Positions 1 through 5,920 are shown, counted from the stretch's first letter. The stretch is DNA of 6,259 bases from CAYXOX01 sp964466745 (GCA_964466745.1 CAYXOX010000164.1:1-6259); one strand, 5' to 3'. Program-made: numbers and translations. The notes: generated by a model not told the origin, from the sequence alone.

Positions 1-1
1 C

Positions 2-1195
2 TATGCCGCCACCGGGGACGACACGGAAGACGCCCGCGTGGCGTGCCTCGCCCGCGCCGACGGGGCGCTGGTGAACCTCGTGGACAATCTCGCTGCGAGC
101 CAGTTCATCACCCCCGCCATCGTCGATCGCGACCCGGTGGTCGTTGCCATCGGCACAGAGGGGGCGGCACCTGTGCTCGCCCGGCAGGTCAAGCGGTGGA
201 CCGAGGGGCGGCTGGCCGCCGGCACCGGCGCGCTTGCCCGTGCGGGCCGGGCCTTTCGCGCGGCCGCCACCGCGCTGCCGCCCGGTGCGCCCCGGCGCGC
301 CTTCTGGGAGGACTGGTACGCCGAAACCGGGCCTGCCGCGGTGGAGGCCGGGCGCGCGGATCTTCAAGGCGCGCTCGCCGCCTTGCTCTCCCGCCACCTG
401 TCGAAGGAACCCGAGCCGGGCCGGGTGGTGTTCGTCGGCGCCGGGCCGGGAGATCCGGAGCTTCTGACCCTGCGCGCGCGCAAGGCGCTCGATGCCGCCG
501 ACGTGGTGGTGACCGATCGCCTGGTGCCCCCGGCGATCCTGGAGCTCGCGCGGCGGGAGGCCGAGATCGTCCATGCCGGCAAGCAGGGGTTCGGGCCGTC
601 CATGCCCCAGGACGAAATCGACCGCATCGTCACCGAGCGTGCGCGCGGCGGCGCCCTCGTGGTGCGGCTGAAATCGGGCGATCCGGCCGTCTTCGGGCGG
701 CTCGACGAGGAAATCGCCGCCTGCGAGGCCGCCGGGGTGAGCTGGCAGGTGGTGCCGGGCGTCACCTCCGCCTCGGCCGCCGCCGCCAGCCTGGGGCAAA
801 GTCTTACCCGGCGTGGGCGCAACAGCGATGTCCGCTTCGTCACCGGGCACGACACCGCCGGCTTCGCCGAGCAGGACTGGCGCGCCCTCGCCCGCCCGGG
901 CGCCATCGCCGCCGTCTACATGGCCAAGCGCGCGGCGCGCTTCCTGCAAGGGCGCCTGATGATGCACGGTGCCGCGGCCGACACGCCGGTGAGCGTCGTC
1001 GAGAACGCCTCGCGGCCGGGCGAGCGGGTGCTCGCCACGACGCTCTGCCGCCTCGCGGAGGATCTCGAGGCCAGCGCCATGGCCGGCCCCGCGCTGCTGA
1101 TGCTCGGGCTGGAGCCCCGACACGCCGCGGCCCGGCAGGGCGCCGCGCAAGCAACGACCACCCCCCATGCCACCATTCTGCAGGAGCAAGCCTGA
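2..1195 (+). CDS. cysG: Siroheme synthase CysG, 5'-truncated by window edge
   Basis: Makes siroheme, the cofactor of the sulfite reductase encoded downstream, from uroporphyrinogen III by SAM-dependent bis-methylation, NAD-dependent dehydrogenation and iron insertion. The window opens inside the N-terminal dehydrogenase/ferrochelatase domain, at about residue 77 by alignment from memory with E. coli CysG, so roughly 76 residues are missing. Visible landmarks are VNLVD (its Asp, nt 83-85, matches catalytic Asp104), FITPAIVDR, APVLAR and the dimerisation segment RRAFWEDWY. The C-terminal SUMT domain starts near nt 425 with VGAGPGD, then KSGDPAVFGR (671-700), VPGVTSASA, SLTRRG, VTGHD, YMAK and VENAS. 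Thr replaces E. coli Ser128 (nt 155-157). The GTG at 38 is an internal valine, not a start, because homology is continuous from base 2. The stop TGA abuts the next ATG. Identity is secure; only the 5' end is absent. Confidence 0.95.
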   Translation, partial: YAATGDDTEDARVACLARADGALVNLVDNLAASQFITPAIVDRDPVVVAIGTEGAAPVLARQVKRWTEGRLAAGTGALARAGRAFRAAATALPPGAPRRAFWEDWYAETGPAAVEAGRADLQGALAALLSRHLSKEPEPGRVVFVGAGPGDPELLTLRARKALDAADVVVTDRLVPPAILELARREAEIVHAGKQGFGPSMPQDEIDRIVTERARGGALVVRLKSGDPAVFGRLDEEIAACEAAGVSWQVVPGVTSASAAAASLGQSLTRRGRNSDVRFVTGHDTAGFAEQDWRALARPGAIAAVYMAKRAARFLQGRLMMHGAAADTPVSVVENASRPGERVLATTLCRLAEDLEASAMAGPALLMLGLEPRHAAARQGAAQATTTPHATILQEQA

Positions 1196-1510
1196 ATGCC
1201 GCGCCCGTTCACCTCCCGTGTCGTTACCGCGAACGATCTGCGCCTCGGCGGGGTCGTCTACCTCACGGCGGATGACCGCTGGAGCCCCCGCCTTTCCGAC
1301 GCGGAACTGCTCGAGGACGAGGCGCACGCCCAGTTGCGACTGCTTTACGCCGAAAGCCAGCCCGAGCGCGTGGTCGGCGCCTATCTCGCCGAGGCTCGTG
1401 CCGGGGCGGCAGGCCCCGAGCCCACGCATCTGCGCGAGCGGCTGCGCGCCGCCGGCCCCTCGGCTTACGCGTTCCCCCGCCCACCTGCTGCGCGCGCGCG
1501 GCGCGCCTGA
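1196..1510 (+). CDS. DUF2849 protein, sulfite reductase operon partner
   Basis: A 104-residue soluble protein that I recognise as DUF2849 from VVTANDLRLGGVVYLT near the N-terminus, the central DEAHAQLRLLYA, VVGAYLAEARAG and GPEPTHLRE. Members are small alphaproteobacterial proteins found between cysG and the sulfite reductase gene; some annotation systems call them putative sulfite-reductase-associated electron transfer proteins, but I know of no proven biochemistry. It has no cysteine, so it cannot ligate an iron-sulfur cluster by itself. There is no signal peptide or membrane segment. ATG follows the cysG stop with no gap and in the same frame; AGGAG at 1182-1186 lies 9 nt upstream and supports this start. 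The Pro/Ala/Arg-rich last 15 or so residues look unlike the usual family ending and may be free to vary. Family assignment is firm, function unknown. Confidence 0.88.
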   Translation: MPRPFTSRVVTANDLRLGGVVYLTADDRWSPRLSDAELLEDEAHAQLRLLYAESQPERVVGAYLAEARAGAAGPEPTHLRERLRAAGPSAYAFPRPPAARARRA

Positions 1511-1531
1511 CCCCGGCCCGAGGAGAGCGCC

Positions 1532-3202
1532 ATGTACCGACAGGACGATTTCGACGCCGCCTTCCTTGCCGAACGCATCGCCCAGTTCCGCGGACAGGTG
1601 GAACGGCGCCTTTCCGGCGCGCTCACCGAGGAGGAATTCAAGCCGCTCAGGCTGATGAACGGGCTCTATCTCCAGCTTCACGCCTACATGCTGCGGGTCG
1701 CGATCCCCTACGGAACGCTGGGACCGGCCCAGATGCGCCGGCTTGCCGATATCGCGGAACGCTGGGACCGCGGCTACGGTCATTTCACCACCCGGCAGAA
1801 CATCCAGTTCAACTGGCCCCGGCTCGAGGACGTGCCGGACATGCTGGAGGCGCTTGCGGAGGTCGGGATGCACGCCATCCAGACCAGCGGCAACACCGTG
1901 CGAAACGTGACCACCGACCATTTCGCCGGCGCCGCGGACGACGAGATCGCCGACCCCCGACCCTACGCCGAGCTGCTGCGCCAGTGGTCCACCGACCATC
2001 CGGAGTTCCAGTTCCTTCCCCGCAAGTTCAAGATCGCGATCACCGGCAGCCCGAACGACCGCGCAGTGACCCGCGCCCATGACATCGGCCTGCGCCTTCT
2101 CCGCCGGGGCGGGCGCACCGGCTTCGAGGTGATCCTTGGCGGCGGGCTCGGCCGCACGCCGATGCTCGGCAAGGTGGTGCGCCGGTTCCTGCCCGAGGAG
2201 CAGCTTCTGCCCTATGTCGAGGCGATCCTGCGGGTCTACAACCTGCTCGGCCGGCGCGACAACAAGTACAAGGCCCGGGTGAAGATCACCGTCCACGAGC
2301 AAGGGATCGAACGGATCCGCGAGATGGTGGAGGCCGAGTTCGCCGCGATCGAGGCCGAGGGCATTCCGCTCTCGCGCAAGGCTCTGGCGACCATCGCCGA
2401 GGGATTCGCGACGCCGGCCTTCCGCCCGGCTCCCCTCGACGGCTACGAGGCGCGCCGCGCCGCCGATCCGGCCTTCGCGGCCTGGTGCACGGCCAACCTG
2501 CGCGGCCACCGCGCCGCCGGTTATGCCATCGCCACGATTTCGCTCAAGGCGCCGGGCGCGGTGCCGGGCGATGCGACCGCGGCGCAGATGCGGCTGATCG
2601 CCGATCTCGCGGAGACCCATGGCCATGGCGAGATCCGCATCAGCCACGAGCAGAACATCGTCCTGCCCCATGTGCACAAGGGCGCGCTGCCCGCGATATA
2701 CGATGCGCTGGCGCCAGCCGGGCTCGCCACCGCCAATCTCGACAGGATCTCCGACATCATCGCCTGCCCCGGCATGGATTATTGCGCCCTGGCCACGGCA
2801 CGTTCGATTCCCGTCGCGCAACAGATCGCGACGCATTTCGCCGCCCTCGGGCTGGAAGAGGAGATCGGCGCGATGAAGATCAAGATTTCCGGCTGCATCA
2901 ACGCCTGCGGGCACCACCATCTGGGGCATATCGGTATCCTCGGGCTGGAACGCGGAGGCGAGGAAACCTACCAGATCACGCTGGGCGGGGATCACACCGA
3001 GACGGCCGAGCTCGGCCGGAGGACGGGCCCCGGATTCTCGGCGACGGAGATCGTGCCAGCCATCGAGCGGCTCCTGCGCGCCTATCTCGGCCTGCGGACC
3101 GATCGGGCGGAGAGCTTCCTCGCCGCCTTCCGCCGCCTCGGCGCGGAGCCCTTTCACGCCGCGCTCTATGGCACAGAGGAGGAGCGGACCAATGCCGCTT
3201 GA
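1532..3202 (+). CDS. cysI: Nitrite/sulfite reductase hemoprotein (CysI type)
   Basis: Catalyses six-electron reduction of sulfite to sulfide (or nitrite to ammonia in close relatives) on a coupled siroheme/4Fe-4S centre in the cytoplasm. The 556 residues match the usual family length. The repeated ferredoxin-like and siroheme half-domains are present. Cluster ligands are visible as C412-x5-C418 (CPGMDYC) and C455-x3-C459 (SGCINACG), followed by a His-rich GHHHLGH. Anion-binding residues expected from E. coli SiR are seen as R88 (FTTRQN), R124 (NTVRN) and K165/K167 (LPRKFKIA). The ATG has AGGAGA at 1521-1526, 5 nt upstream. It lies 21 bp after DUF2849 and overlaps cysH by 11 bp, so it is translated within the operon. 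The setting with cysG and cysH argues for sulfite as substrate rather than nitrite. No CysJ partner is nearby, so ferredoxin or an unknown donor is likely. Confidence 0.94.
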   Translation: MYRQDDFDAAFLAERIAQFRGQVERRLSGALTEEEFKPLRLMNGLYLQLHAYMLRVAIPYGTLGPAQMRRLADIAERWDRGYGHFTTRQNIQFNWPRLEDVPDMLEALAEVGMHAIQTSGNTVRNVTTDHFAGAADDEIADPRPYAELLRQWSTDHPEFQFLPRKFKIAITGSPNDRAVTRAHDIGLRLLRRGGRTGFEVILGGGLGRTPMLGKVVRRFLPEEQLLPYVEAILRVYNLLGRRDNKYKARVKITVHEQGIERIREMVEAEFAAIEAEGIPLSRKALATIAEGFATPAFRPAPLDGYEARRAADPAFAAWCTANLRGHRAAGYAIATISLKAPGAVPGDATAAQMRLIADLAETHGHGEIRISHEQNIVLPHVHKGALPAIYDALAPAGLATANLDRISDIIACPGMDYCALATARSIPVAQQIATHFAALGLEEEIGAMKIKISGCINACGHHHLGHIGILGLERGGEETYQITLGGDHTETAELGRRTGPGFSATEIVPAIERLLRAYLGLRTDRAESFLAAFRRLGAEPFHAALYGTEEERTNAA

Positions 3203-3989
3203 AGCCCCGCCCCCGCCGCCCGCACGGCGCGCGGCCGACCTCAACACGCGCTACCGCCACCACGGCGCGCTCGAGGTGCTCGCCCGGGCGCTCGGCGACC
3301 CGATGGTGGGGCCCATCGCGCTCGTTTCGTCCTTCGGGGCCGAGTCGGCGGTGCTGCTTCACATGGTTTCGGTGATCGACCGCGCGACGCCGGTGATCTT
3401 CCTCGACACGGGCATGCATTTCGCCGAAACGCTGCACTACCAGCGCGCGCTGGCCGAACGGCTTCGCCTCGCCGACATGAGGGTGATCCGCCCCGATCCC
3501 GAGGCGCTTTTCGCGCGGGACACCGAGGGCCTGCTCCACCGCACCGATGCCGACGCCTGCTGCGCCCTGCGCAAGGCCGAACCTCTGGAGCGCGCGCTGG
3601 AGGGCTTCGATGCCTGGATTAGCGGGCGCAAGCGCTTCCAGGGCGGGCAGCGGGCGGCGCTGGACTTCTTCGAGGCCGAGCCGGGCACCGGCCGGATCAA
3701 GGTGAACCCGCTCGCCCATTGGGCCCCCGCCGACGTGGCCGAGTACATGGACGAGAACCGGTTGCCCCGCCACCCGCTCGTGGCGGCAGGCTACCCCTCG
3801 ATCGGCTGCCGCACGTGCACCAGCCGCGTGGCGGCTCACGAAGCGCCCCGCGCGGGCCGGTGGCGCGGGCAGGAAAAGGCCGAATGCGGCATCCATTTCG
3901 GCCCCGACGGCGCCACGCGGCGCGGAACCGGCGCCACGGAAACACCGCAAGGCGCCGCGCGTGCAGCCGAAAGGGCAGAAAGGGCATGA
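3192..3989 (+). CDS. cysH: Assimilatory adenylyl-sulfate (APS) reductase CysH
   Basis: Reduces adenylyl sulfate to sulfite and AMP with thioredoxin-type donors, one step before CysI. The 265 residues show the PP-loop SSFGAES (46-52), LDTGMHFAET (71-80), the substrate-side GRKRFQ (145-150), and the catalytic ECGIH (Cys232). Cys123-Cys124 plus Cys206-x2-Cys209 form the CC...CxxC set that binds a 4Fe-4S cluster. That set marks the APS-using branch and is absent from E. coli-type PAPS reductases, so a 'phosphoadenylyl-sulfate reductase' label would probably be wrong for substrate. I chose ATG 3192 because AGGAGG at 3177-3182 lies 9 nt upstream; ATG 3168 in frame would add eight residues and lacks such a site. 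The start overlaps the cysI stop by 11 bp and the stop overlaps the next ATG (ATGA). The Ala/Arg/Glu-rich tail after residue 245 looks unstructured. Confidence 0.94.
   Translation: MPLEAPPPPPARRAADLNTRYRHHGALEVLARALGDPMVGPIALVSSFGAESAVLLHMVSVIDRATPVIFLDTGMHFAETLHYQRALAERLRLADMRVIRPDPEALFARDTEGLLHRTDADACCALRKAEPLERALEGFDAWISGRKRFQGGQRAALDFFEAEPGTGRIKVNPLAHWAPADVAEYMDENRLPRHPLVAAGYPSIGCRTCTSRVAAHEAPRAGRWRGQEKAECGIHFGPDGATRRGTGATETPQGAARAAERAERA
3969..3986 (+). repeat. Perfect 9-bp tandem duplication at the cysH/DUF934 junction
   Basis: GAAAGGGCA occurs twice head to tail. It encodes the last Glu-Arg-Ala-Glu-Arg-Ala of CysH and supplies two copies of a purine-rich, Shine-Dalgarno-like AAAGGG before the ATG at 3986. 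The proximal copy (AAAGGG 3979-3984) is very close to that ATG, while the distal one (3970-3975) has about 10 nt spacing and may be the better placed. The repeat is seen directly; a translational effect is inference. Confidence 0.7.
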
Positions 3990-4378
3990 CCGTGATCGTA
4001 CAGGACACCGGCTTTCGCGAGGACGACTGGAAGCCCGGCTTTGCGCCGCCGGGCGACGCGGGAGCCGGCCAGGGCGTGGAGATATCGAGTGCGGACGATG
4101 CGCTCCTCGCCGATCTCCTCGGCGCCCCGGCCGTGCGCATCCGGTTCACCGGCTTCGCCGACGGGCGCGGGTTCAGCCTCGCCCGCCGCCTGCGCCGCAT
4201 GGGATATGCGGGCAGGCTGCGGGCCGCGGGGCATGTGCTGGCCGACCAGTACGCCATGGCCCGGCGCGCGGGATTCGACGAGGTGGAGATCGATGCCGCC
4301 CTTGCCGGGCGCCAGCCCGAAGCGCACTGGCGCGCCCGCGCGAACTGGCGCGAGCACGACTATCGGTCGCGCCCCTGA
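3986..4378 (+). CDS. DUF934 protein of sulfite reduction operon
   Basis: A 130-residue soluble protein of the DUF934 family (COG3749, labelled by some annotators 'oxidoreductase probably involved in sulfite reduction'). The core is clear: VRIRFTGFADGRGFSLARRLRRMGY (50-74), then GRLRAAGHVLADQYAMARRAGFDEVEI (76-102). The N-terminal 45 residues are variable, and the C-terminus ends in a Trp/Arg-rich segment, HWRARANWREHDY. No cysteine and no nucleotide-binding loop is seen, so the oxidoreductase label is not supported by any visible redox site. Its ATG shares bases with the cysH TGA (ATGA overlap), implying translational coupling. It is the last gene of the cysG-led block, followed by a 67-bp gap before fpr. 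A structural, assembly or docking role with CysH or CysI is a guess from context only. Confidence 0.9.
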   Translation: MTVIVQDTGFREDDWKPGFAPPGDAGAGQGVEISSADDALLADLLGAPAVRIRFTGFADGRGFSLARRLRRMGYAGRLRAAGHVLADQYAMARRAGFDEVEIDAALAGRQPEAHWRARANWREHDYRSRP

Positions 4379-4396
4379 GGCGCGCGGGGCCTGTCC

Positions 4397-4410
4397 CTGA
4401 CCCAGATCAA
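4397..4410. promoter_or_regulatory. FNR/FnrL-like operator upstream of fpr
   Basis: CTGACCCAGATCAA matches the FNR-family dyad TTGAT-N4-ATCAA at 8 of 10 defined bases, with a perfect right half (ATCAA) and mismatches at positions 1 and 5 of the left half. Its centre lies between 4403 and 4404. Class II FNR activation places the site at -41.5, which would put a start of transcription near 4445, just before the fpr ATG. The sequence match is seen; regulation by FnrL or another Crp/Fnr-family protein is inferred. Confidence 0.45.
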
Positions 4411-4416
4411 TGCTAG

Positions 4417-4448
4417 AAGGAAGGCCCGGCGCTAGCAGCGCTTCCATG
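4417..4448 (+). promoter_or_regulatory. Distant Shine-Dalgarno plus hairpin before fpr ATG; overlaps possible -10
   Basis: AAGGAAGG (4417-4424) is the only strong ribosome-binding sequence near fpr but lies 21 nt before ATG 4446, too far for normal use. Between them sits a perfect inverted repeat, GCGCT-AGC-AGCGC (4429-4441). If this folds in the mRNA, the unpaired distance falls to about 8 nt, a normal spacing. The same segment contains TAGCAG (4433-4438), which keeps the key T and A of a -10 box and is correctly placed if the upstream FNR-like site works as class II. In that case the transcript would be nearly leaderless and the hairpin would not be made. The two readings compete; both are inference. 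Confidence 0.35.
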
Positions 4449-5315
4449 ACCATGACAGATCAGAGCCCCGTGACGCACCCCTCCGCCACCGCCGCATCGC
4501 AGCCGAAGGCCGCCGCCCTCCCCGACGCCCAGACGGTGACGGAGGTCGAGCACTTCACCGACCGGTTGTTCCGCTTCCGCTGCACGCGCCCGCCCTCGCT
4601 GCGCTTCCGCTCCGGCGAATTCGTGATGATCGGCCTCATGGGCGACCCCGACCCCCAGACCGGGCGCCAGAAGCCGCTCCTGCGCGCCTATTCCATCGCC
4701 TCCCCGTCCTGGGACGACGAGCTGGAGTTCTATTCCATCAAGGTGCAGGACGGGCCCCTCACCTCGAGGCTCCAGCACATCCGGCCGGGCGAGCAGATCA
4801 TCCTGCGCCCCAAGCCCGTCGGCACGCTGGTGCACGACGCGCTCCTGCCCGGCAAGCGGCTCTGGCTCTTCGCCACGGGCACCGGCTTCGCTCCCTTCGC
4901 CTCGCTCCTGCGCGATCCGCAGACCTACGAGGATTACGAACAGGTGATCGTGACCCATACCTGCCGCGAGGTGGCCGAACTGGCCTACTCGAAGAACCTC
5001 GTGGCCTCGCTCCGCGAGGACCCGCTGATGCAGGAGCTTCTGGGGGAGGGGCTGGACAAGCTCACCTACTACCCGACCACCACCCGCGAGCCGAGCGCGA
5101 AGATGGGGCGCATCACCACCCTGCTCGAGGACGGCACGCTGTTTGCCGATCTCGGCCTCGAGGGCGGCCTTTCGGCGGCCACCGACCGCGCCATGGTGTG
5201 CGGCTCCATGGGGCTTAACCTCGATCTCAAGCGCATCCTCGAATCCCACGGCCTGCGCGAGGGCGCCAATTCGGAGCCCGCAGAATACGTCGTGGAGAAA
5301 GCCTTTGTGGGATGA
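4446..5315 (+). CDS. fpr: Ferredoxin/flavodoxin-NADP(+) reductase
   Basis: FAD enzyme exchanging electrons between NADPH and ferredoxin or flavodoxin. The 289 residues show an Ala/Pro-rich N-terminus (1-25), FAD motif RAYS (80-83) with SGEFV just before it, GPLTS (103-107), NADP-binding GTGFAP (145-150), VCGSM (251-255) and REGANSEP near the end. The C-terminal YVVEKAFVG is typical of bacterial FPRs such as that of Rhodobacter capsulatus, which as I recall continues with EGI; here a TGA stops right after AFVG. Start choice is uncertain: ATG 4446 or ATG 4452 (287 residues) fits the family, whereas ATG 4410 would add an unlikely leader and overlaps an FNR-like site. Being next to the sulfite reductase block with no CysJ present, it may feed electrons to CysI via ferredoxin, but the 67-bp gap and own control signals suggest partly separate expression. 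Confidence 0.94.
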   Translation: MTMTDQSPVTHPSATAASQPKAAALPDAQTVTEVEHFTDRLFRFRCTRPPSLRFRSGEFVMIGLMGDPDPQTGRQKPLLRAYSIASPSWDDELEFYSIKVQDGPLTSRLQHIRPGEQIILRPKPVGTLVHDALLPGKRLWLFATGTGFAPFASLLRDPQTYEDYEQVIVTHTCREVAELAYSKNLVASLREDPLMQELLGEGLDKLTYYPTTTREPSAKMGRITTLLEDGTLFADLGLEGGLSAATDRAMVCGSMGLNLDLKRILESHGLREGANSEPAEYVVEKAFVG

Positions 5316-5363
5316 TGGTTGCATCTCTCTTCTGATGTAACGTCTCGGCATATCCCGCCAGAA

Positions 5364-5382
5364 CCCTGATTAGGGGCATTTT
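5364..5382 (+). terminator. Weak intrinsic terminator candidate after fpr
   Basis: CCCT-GATT-AGGG (5364-5375) is a 4-bp stem with a tetraloop followed by GC and ATTTT. It sits in the 75-bp spacer between the converging ends of fpr and the minus-strand gene, a stretch visibly less GC-rich than its surroundings. The short stem and four-T run make it weak. It could act on fpr transcripts; the minus-strand reading of the same stem is followed only by a poor T stretch. Confidence 0.3.
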
Positions 5383-5390
5383 CTCGAAGT

Positions 5391-5762
5391 TCACTCTCCC
5401 AGCTCGTCGTTCAGGCGCCGAGCGAGGGGCTCGAGCAGCTCCGGGCGGCCCTCCACCTCCCCGAGAGCGTCGCGCAGGGTGGCCTTTTGCGCCGGGTCGA
5501 GATCCGAGCTTTCGATGAGCGACAACAGCCTTTCGCGCTCGGCCTTCGCGGTCACCGGCGCCGCGGGCACTCCTGGCGTCGCTTCGGCGGGATCGCGGCC
5601 GGCCGCATCCTCCGCGGACTGCCGCTGGCCTGCCTCGCCGCCCGTCGCCGTGTCGCCTGCCGGCGCGGGTTCACCCTCGCCGCCCCCGTCGCGCGAGACG
5701 ATCAGCAATGCCGCGCCGGCGACCAGCAGCACCGCAACCACCACAGCCAGAAGAACGCGCAT
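5391..5762 (-). CDS. Small membrane-anchored protein of unknown function
   Basis: I do not recognise a family. The 123-residue product begins MRVLLAVVVAVLLVAGAALLIV, a single hydrophobic stretch (about residues 3-22) followed by SR, with no lipobox cysteine, so an uncleaved N-terminal membrane anchor is likelier than a lipoprotein signal. Next comes a low-complexity Gly/Ala/Glu/Pro linker (25-68), then a charged, probably helical C-terminal part (71-121) rich in Glu, Arg and Leu with an acidic end. By the positive-inside rule orientation is unclear: few charges precede the anchor. The ATG at 5762 is chosen because GGAGG (plus-strand CCTCC 5768-5772) lies 5 nt before it; the reading frame stays open further upstream, but there it is antisense to infC. 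It converges with fpr and diverges from infC. Reality of the gene rests on start signal and architecture only. Confidence 0.65.
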   Translation of the reverse strand: MRVLLAVVVAVLLVAGAALLIVSRDGGGEGEPAPAGDTATGGEAGQRQSAEDAAGRDPAEATPGVPAAPVTAKAERERLLSLIESSDLDPAQKATLRDALGEVEGRPELLEPLARRLNDELGE

Positions 5763-5838
5763 CTCCGCCTCCCCGGGCCGCATCGGGCCGGCCCCGCGCG
5801 GAGAGACTGACAGGCCGGGCGCGGTCTCGCCAGCCCCG

Positions 5839-5866
5839 GCCGCCGGGCGGGCGCCCCGCCGGCGGC
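5839..5866. repeat. Long GC-only hairpin in the divergent spacer
   Basis: Arms GCCGCCGG (5839-5846) and CCGGCGGC (5859-5866) pair perfectly, and the stem continues with CGGG/CCCG (5848-5851/5855-5858) past one bulged G to a CGC loop, giving 12 bp. There is no T-run on either strand, so it is not a simple terminator. It lies about 77 bp upstream of the minus-strand gene start, so it may be in that gene's leader. In DNA this rich in G and C such pairing can also be chance. Confidence 0.5.
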
Positions 5867-5895
5867 GTACCGCCTGTGGCGTCTTCGGCAGCCCC

Positions 5896-5920
5896 CCGGG
5901 CCCGATGCCCGCCGGCCCGG
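5896..5920. repeat. Second GC-rich inverted repeat in the divergent spacer
   Basis: CCGGGCC (5896-5902) and GGCCCGG (5914-5920) are exact 7-bp inverted arms around an 11-nt loop. An A5 run (5924-5928) follows on the plus strand, i.e. T5 precedes the stem on the minus strand, the wrong order for a terminator there. No function is assigned. Confidence 0.4.

Noticed and set aside
43..1275. 410-codon plus-strand frame overlapping cysG
   Set aside because: The translation is Arg/Gly/Ala-rich with no motifs and is out of frame with the clearly conserved CysG.
3168..3191. Upstream in-frame ATG for cysH
   Set aside because: It has no ribosome-binding site, while ATG 3192 has AGGAGG at 9 nt.
2485..3375. 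296-codon plus-strand frame across the cysI/cysH junction
   Set aside because: Arg-rich shadow of two conserved genes; no start signal.
2976..3950. 324-codon open frame on the minus strand
   Set aside because: It is antisense to cysI/cysH, lacks any recognisable domain, and long open antisense frames are expected in such GC-rich coding DNA.
4371..4390. GCCCC/GGGGC inverted repeat as terminator of the cys operon
   Set aside because: Only 5 bp with a 10-nt loop and no T-run, so there is no good evidence that transcription ends before fpr.
4410..4445. ATG 4410 as the fpr start
   Set aside because: Its first base is the last base of the FNR-like dyad, no Shine-Dalgarno precedes it, and AAGGAAGG would fall inside the coding region; the family N-terminus fits ATG 4446 or 4452.
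4413..5351. 312-codon open frame on the minus strand
   Set aside because: It runs opposite fpr, whose protein is conserved along its full length; composition is that of a shadow frame.
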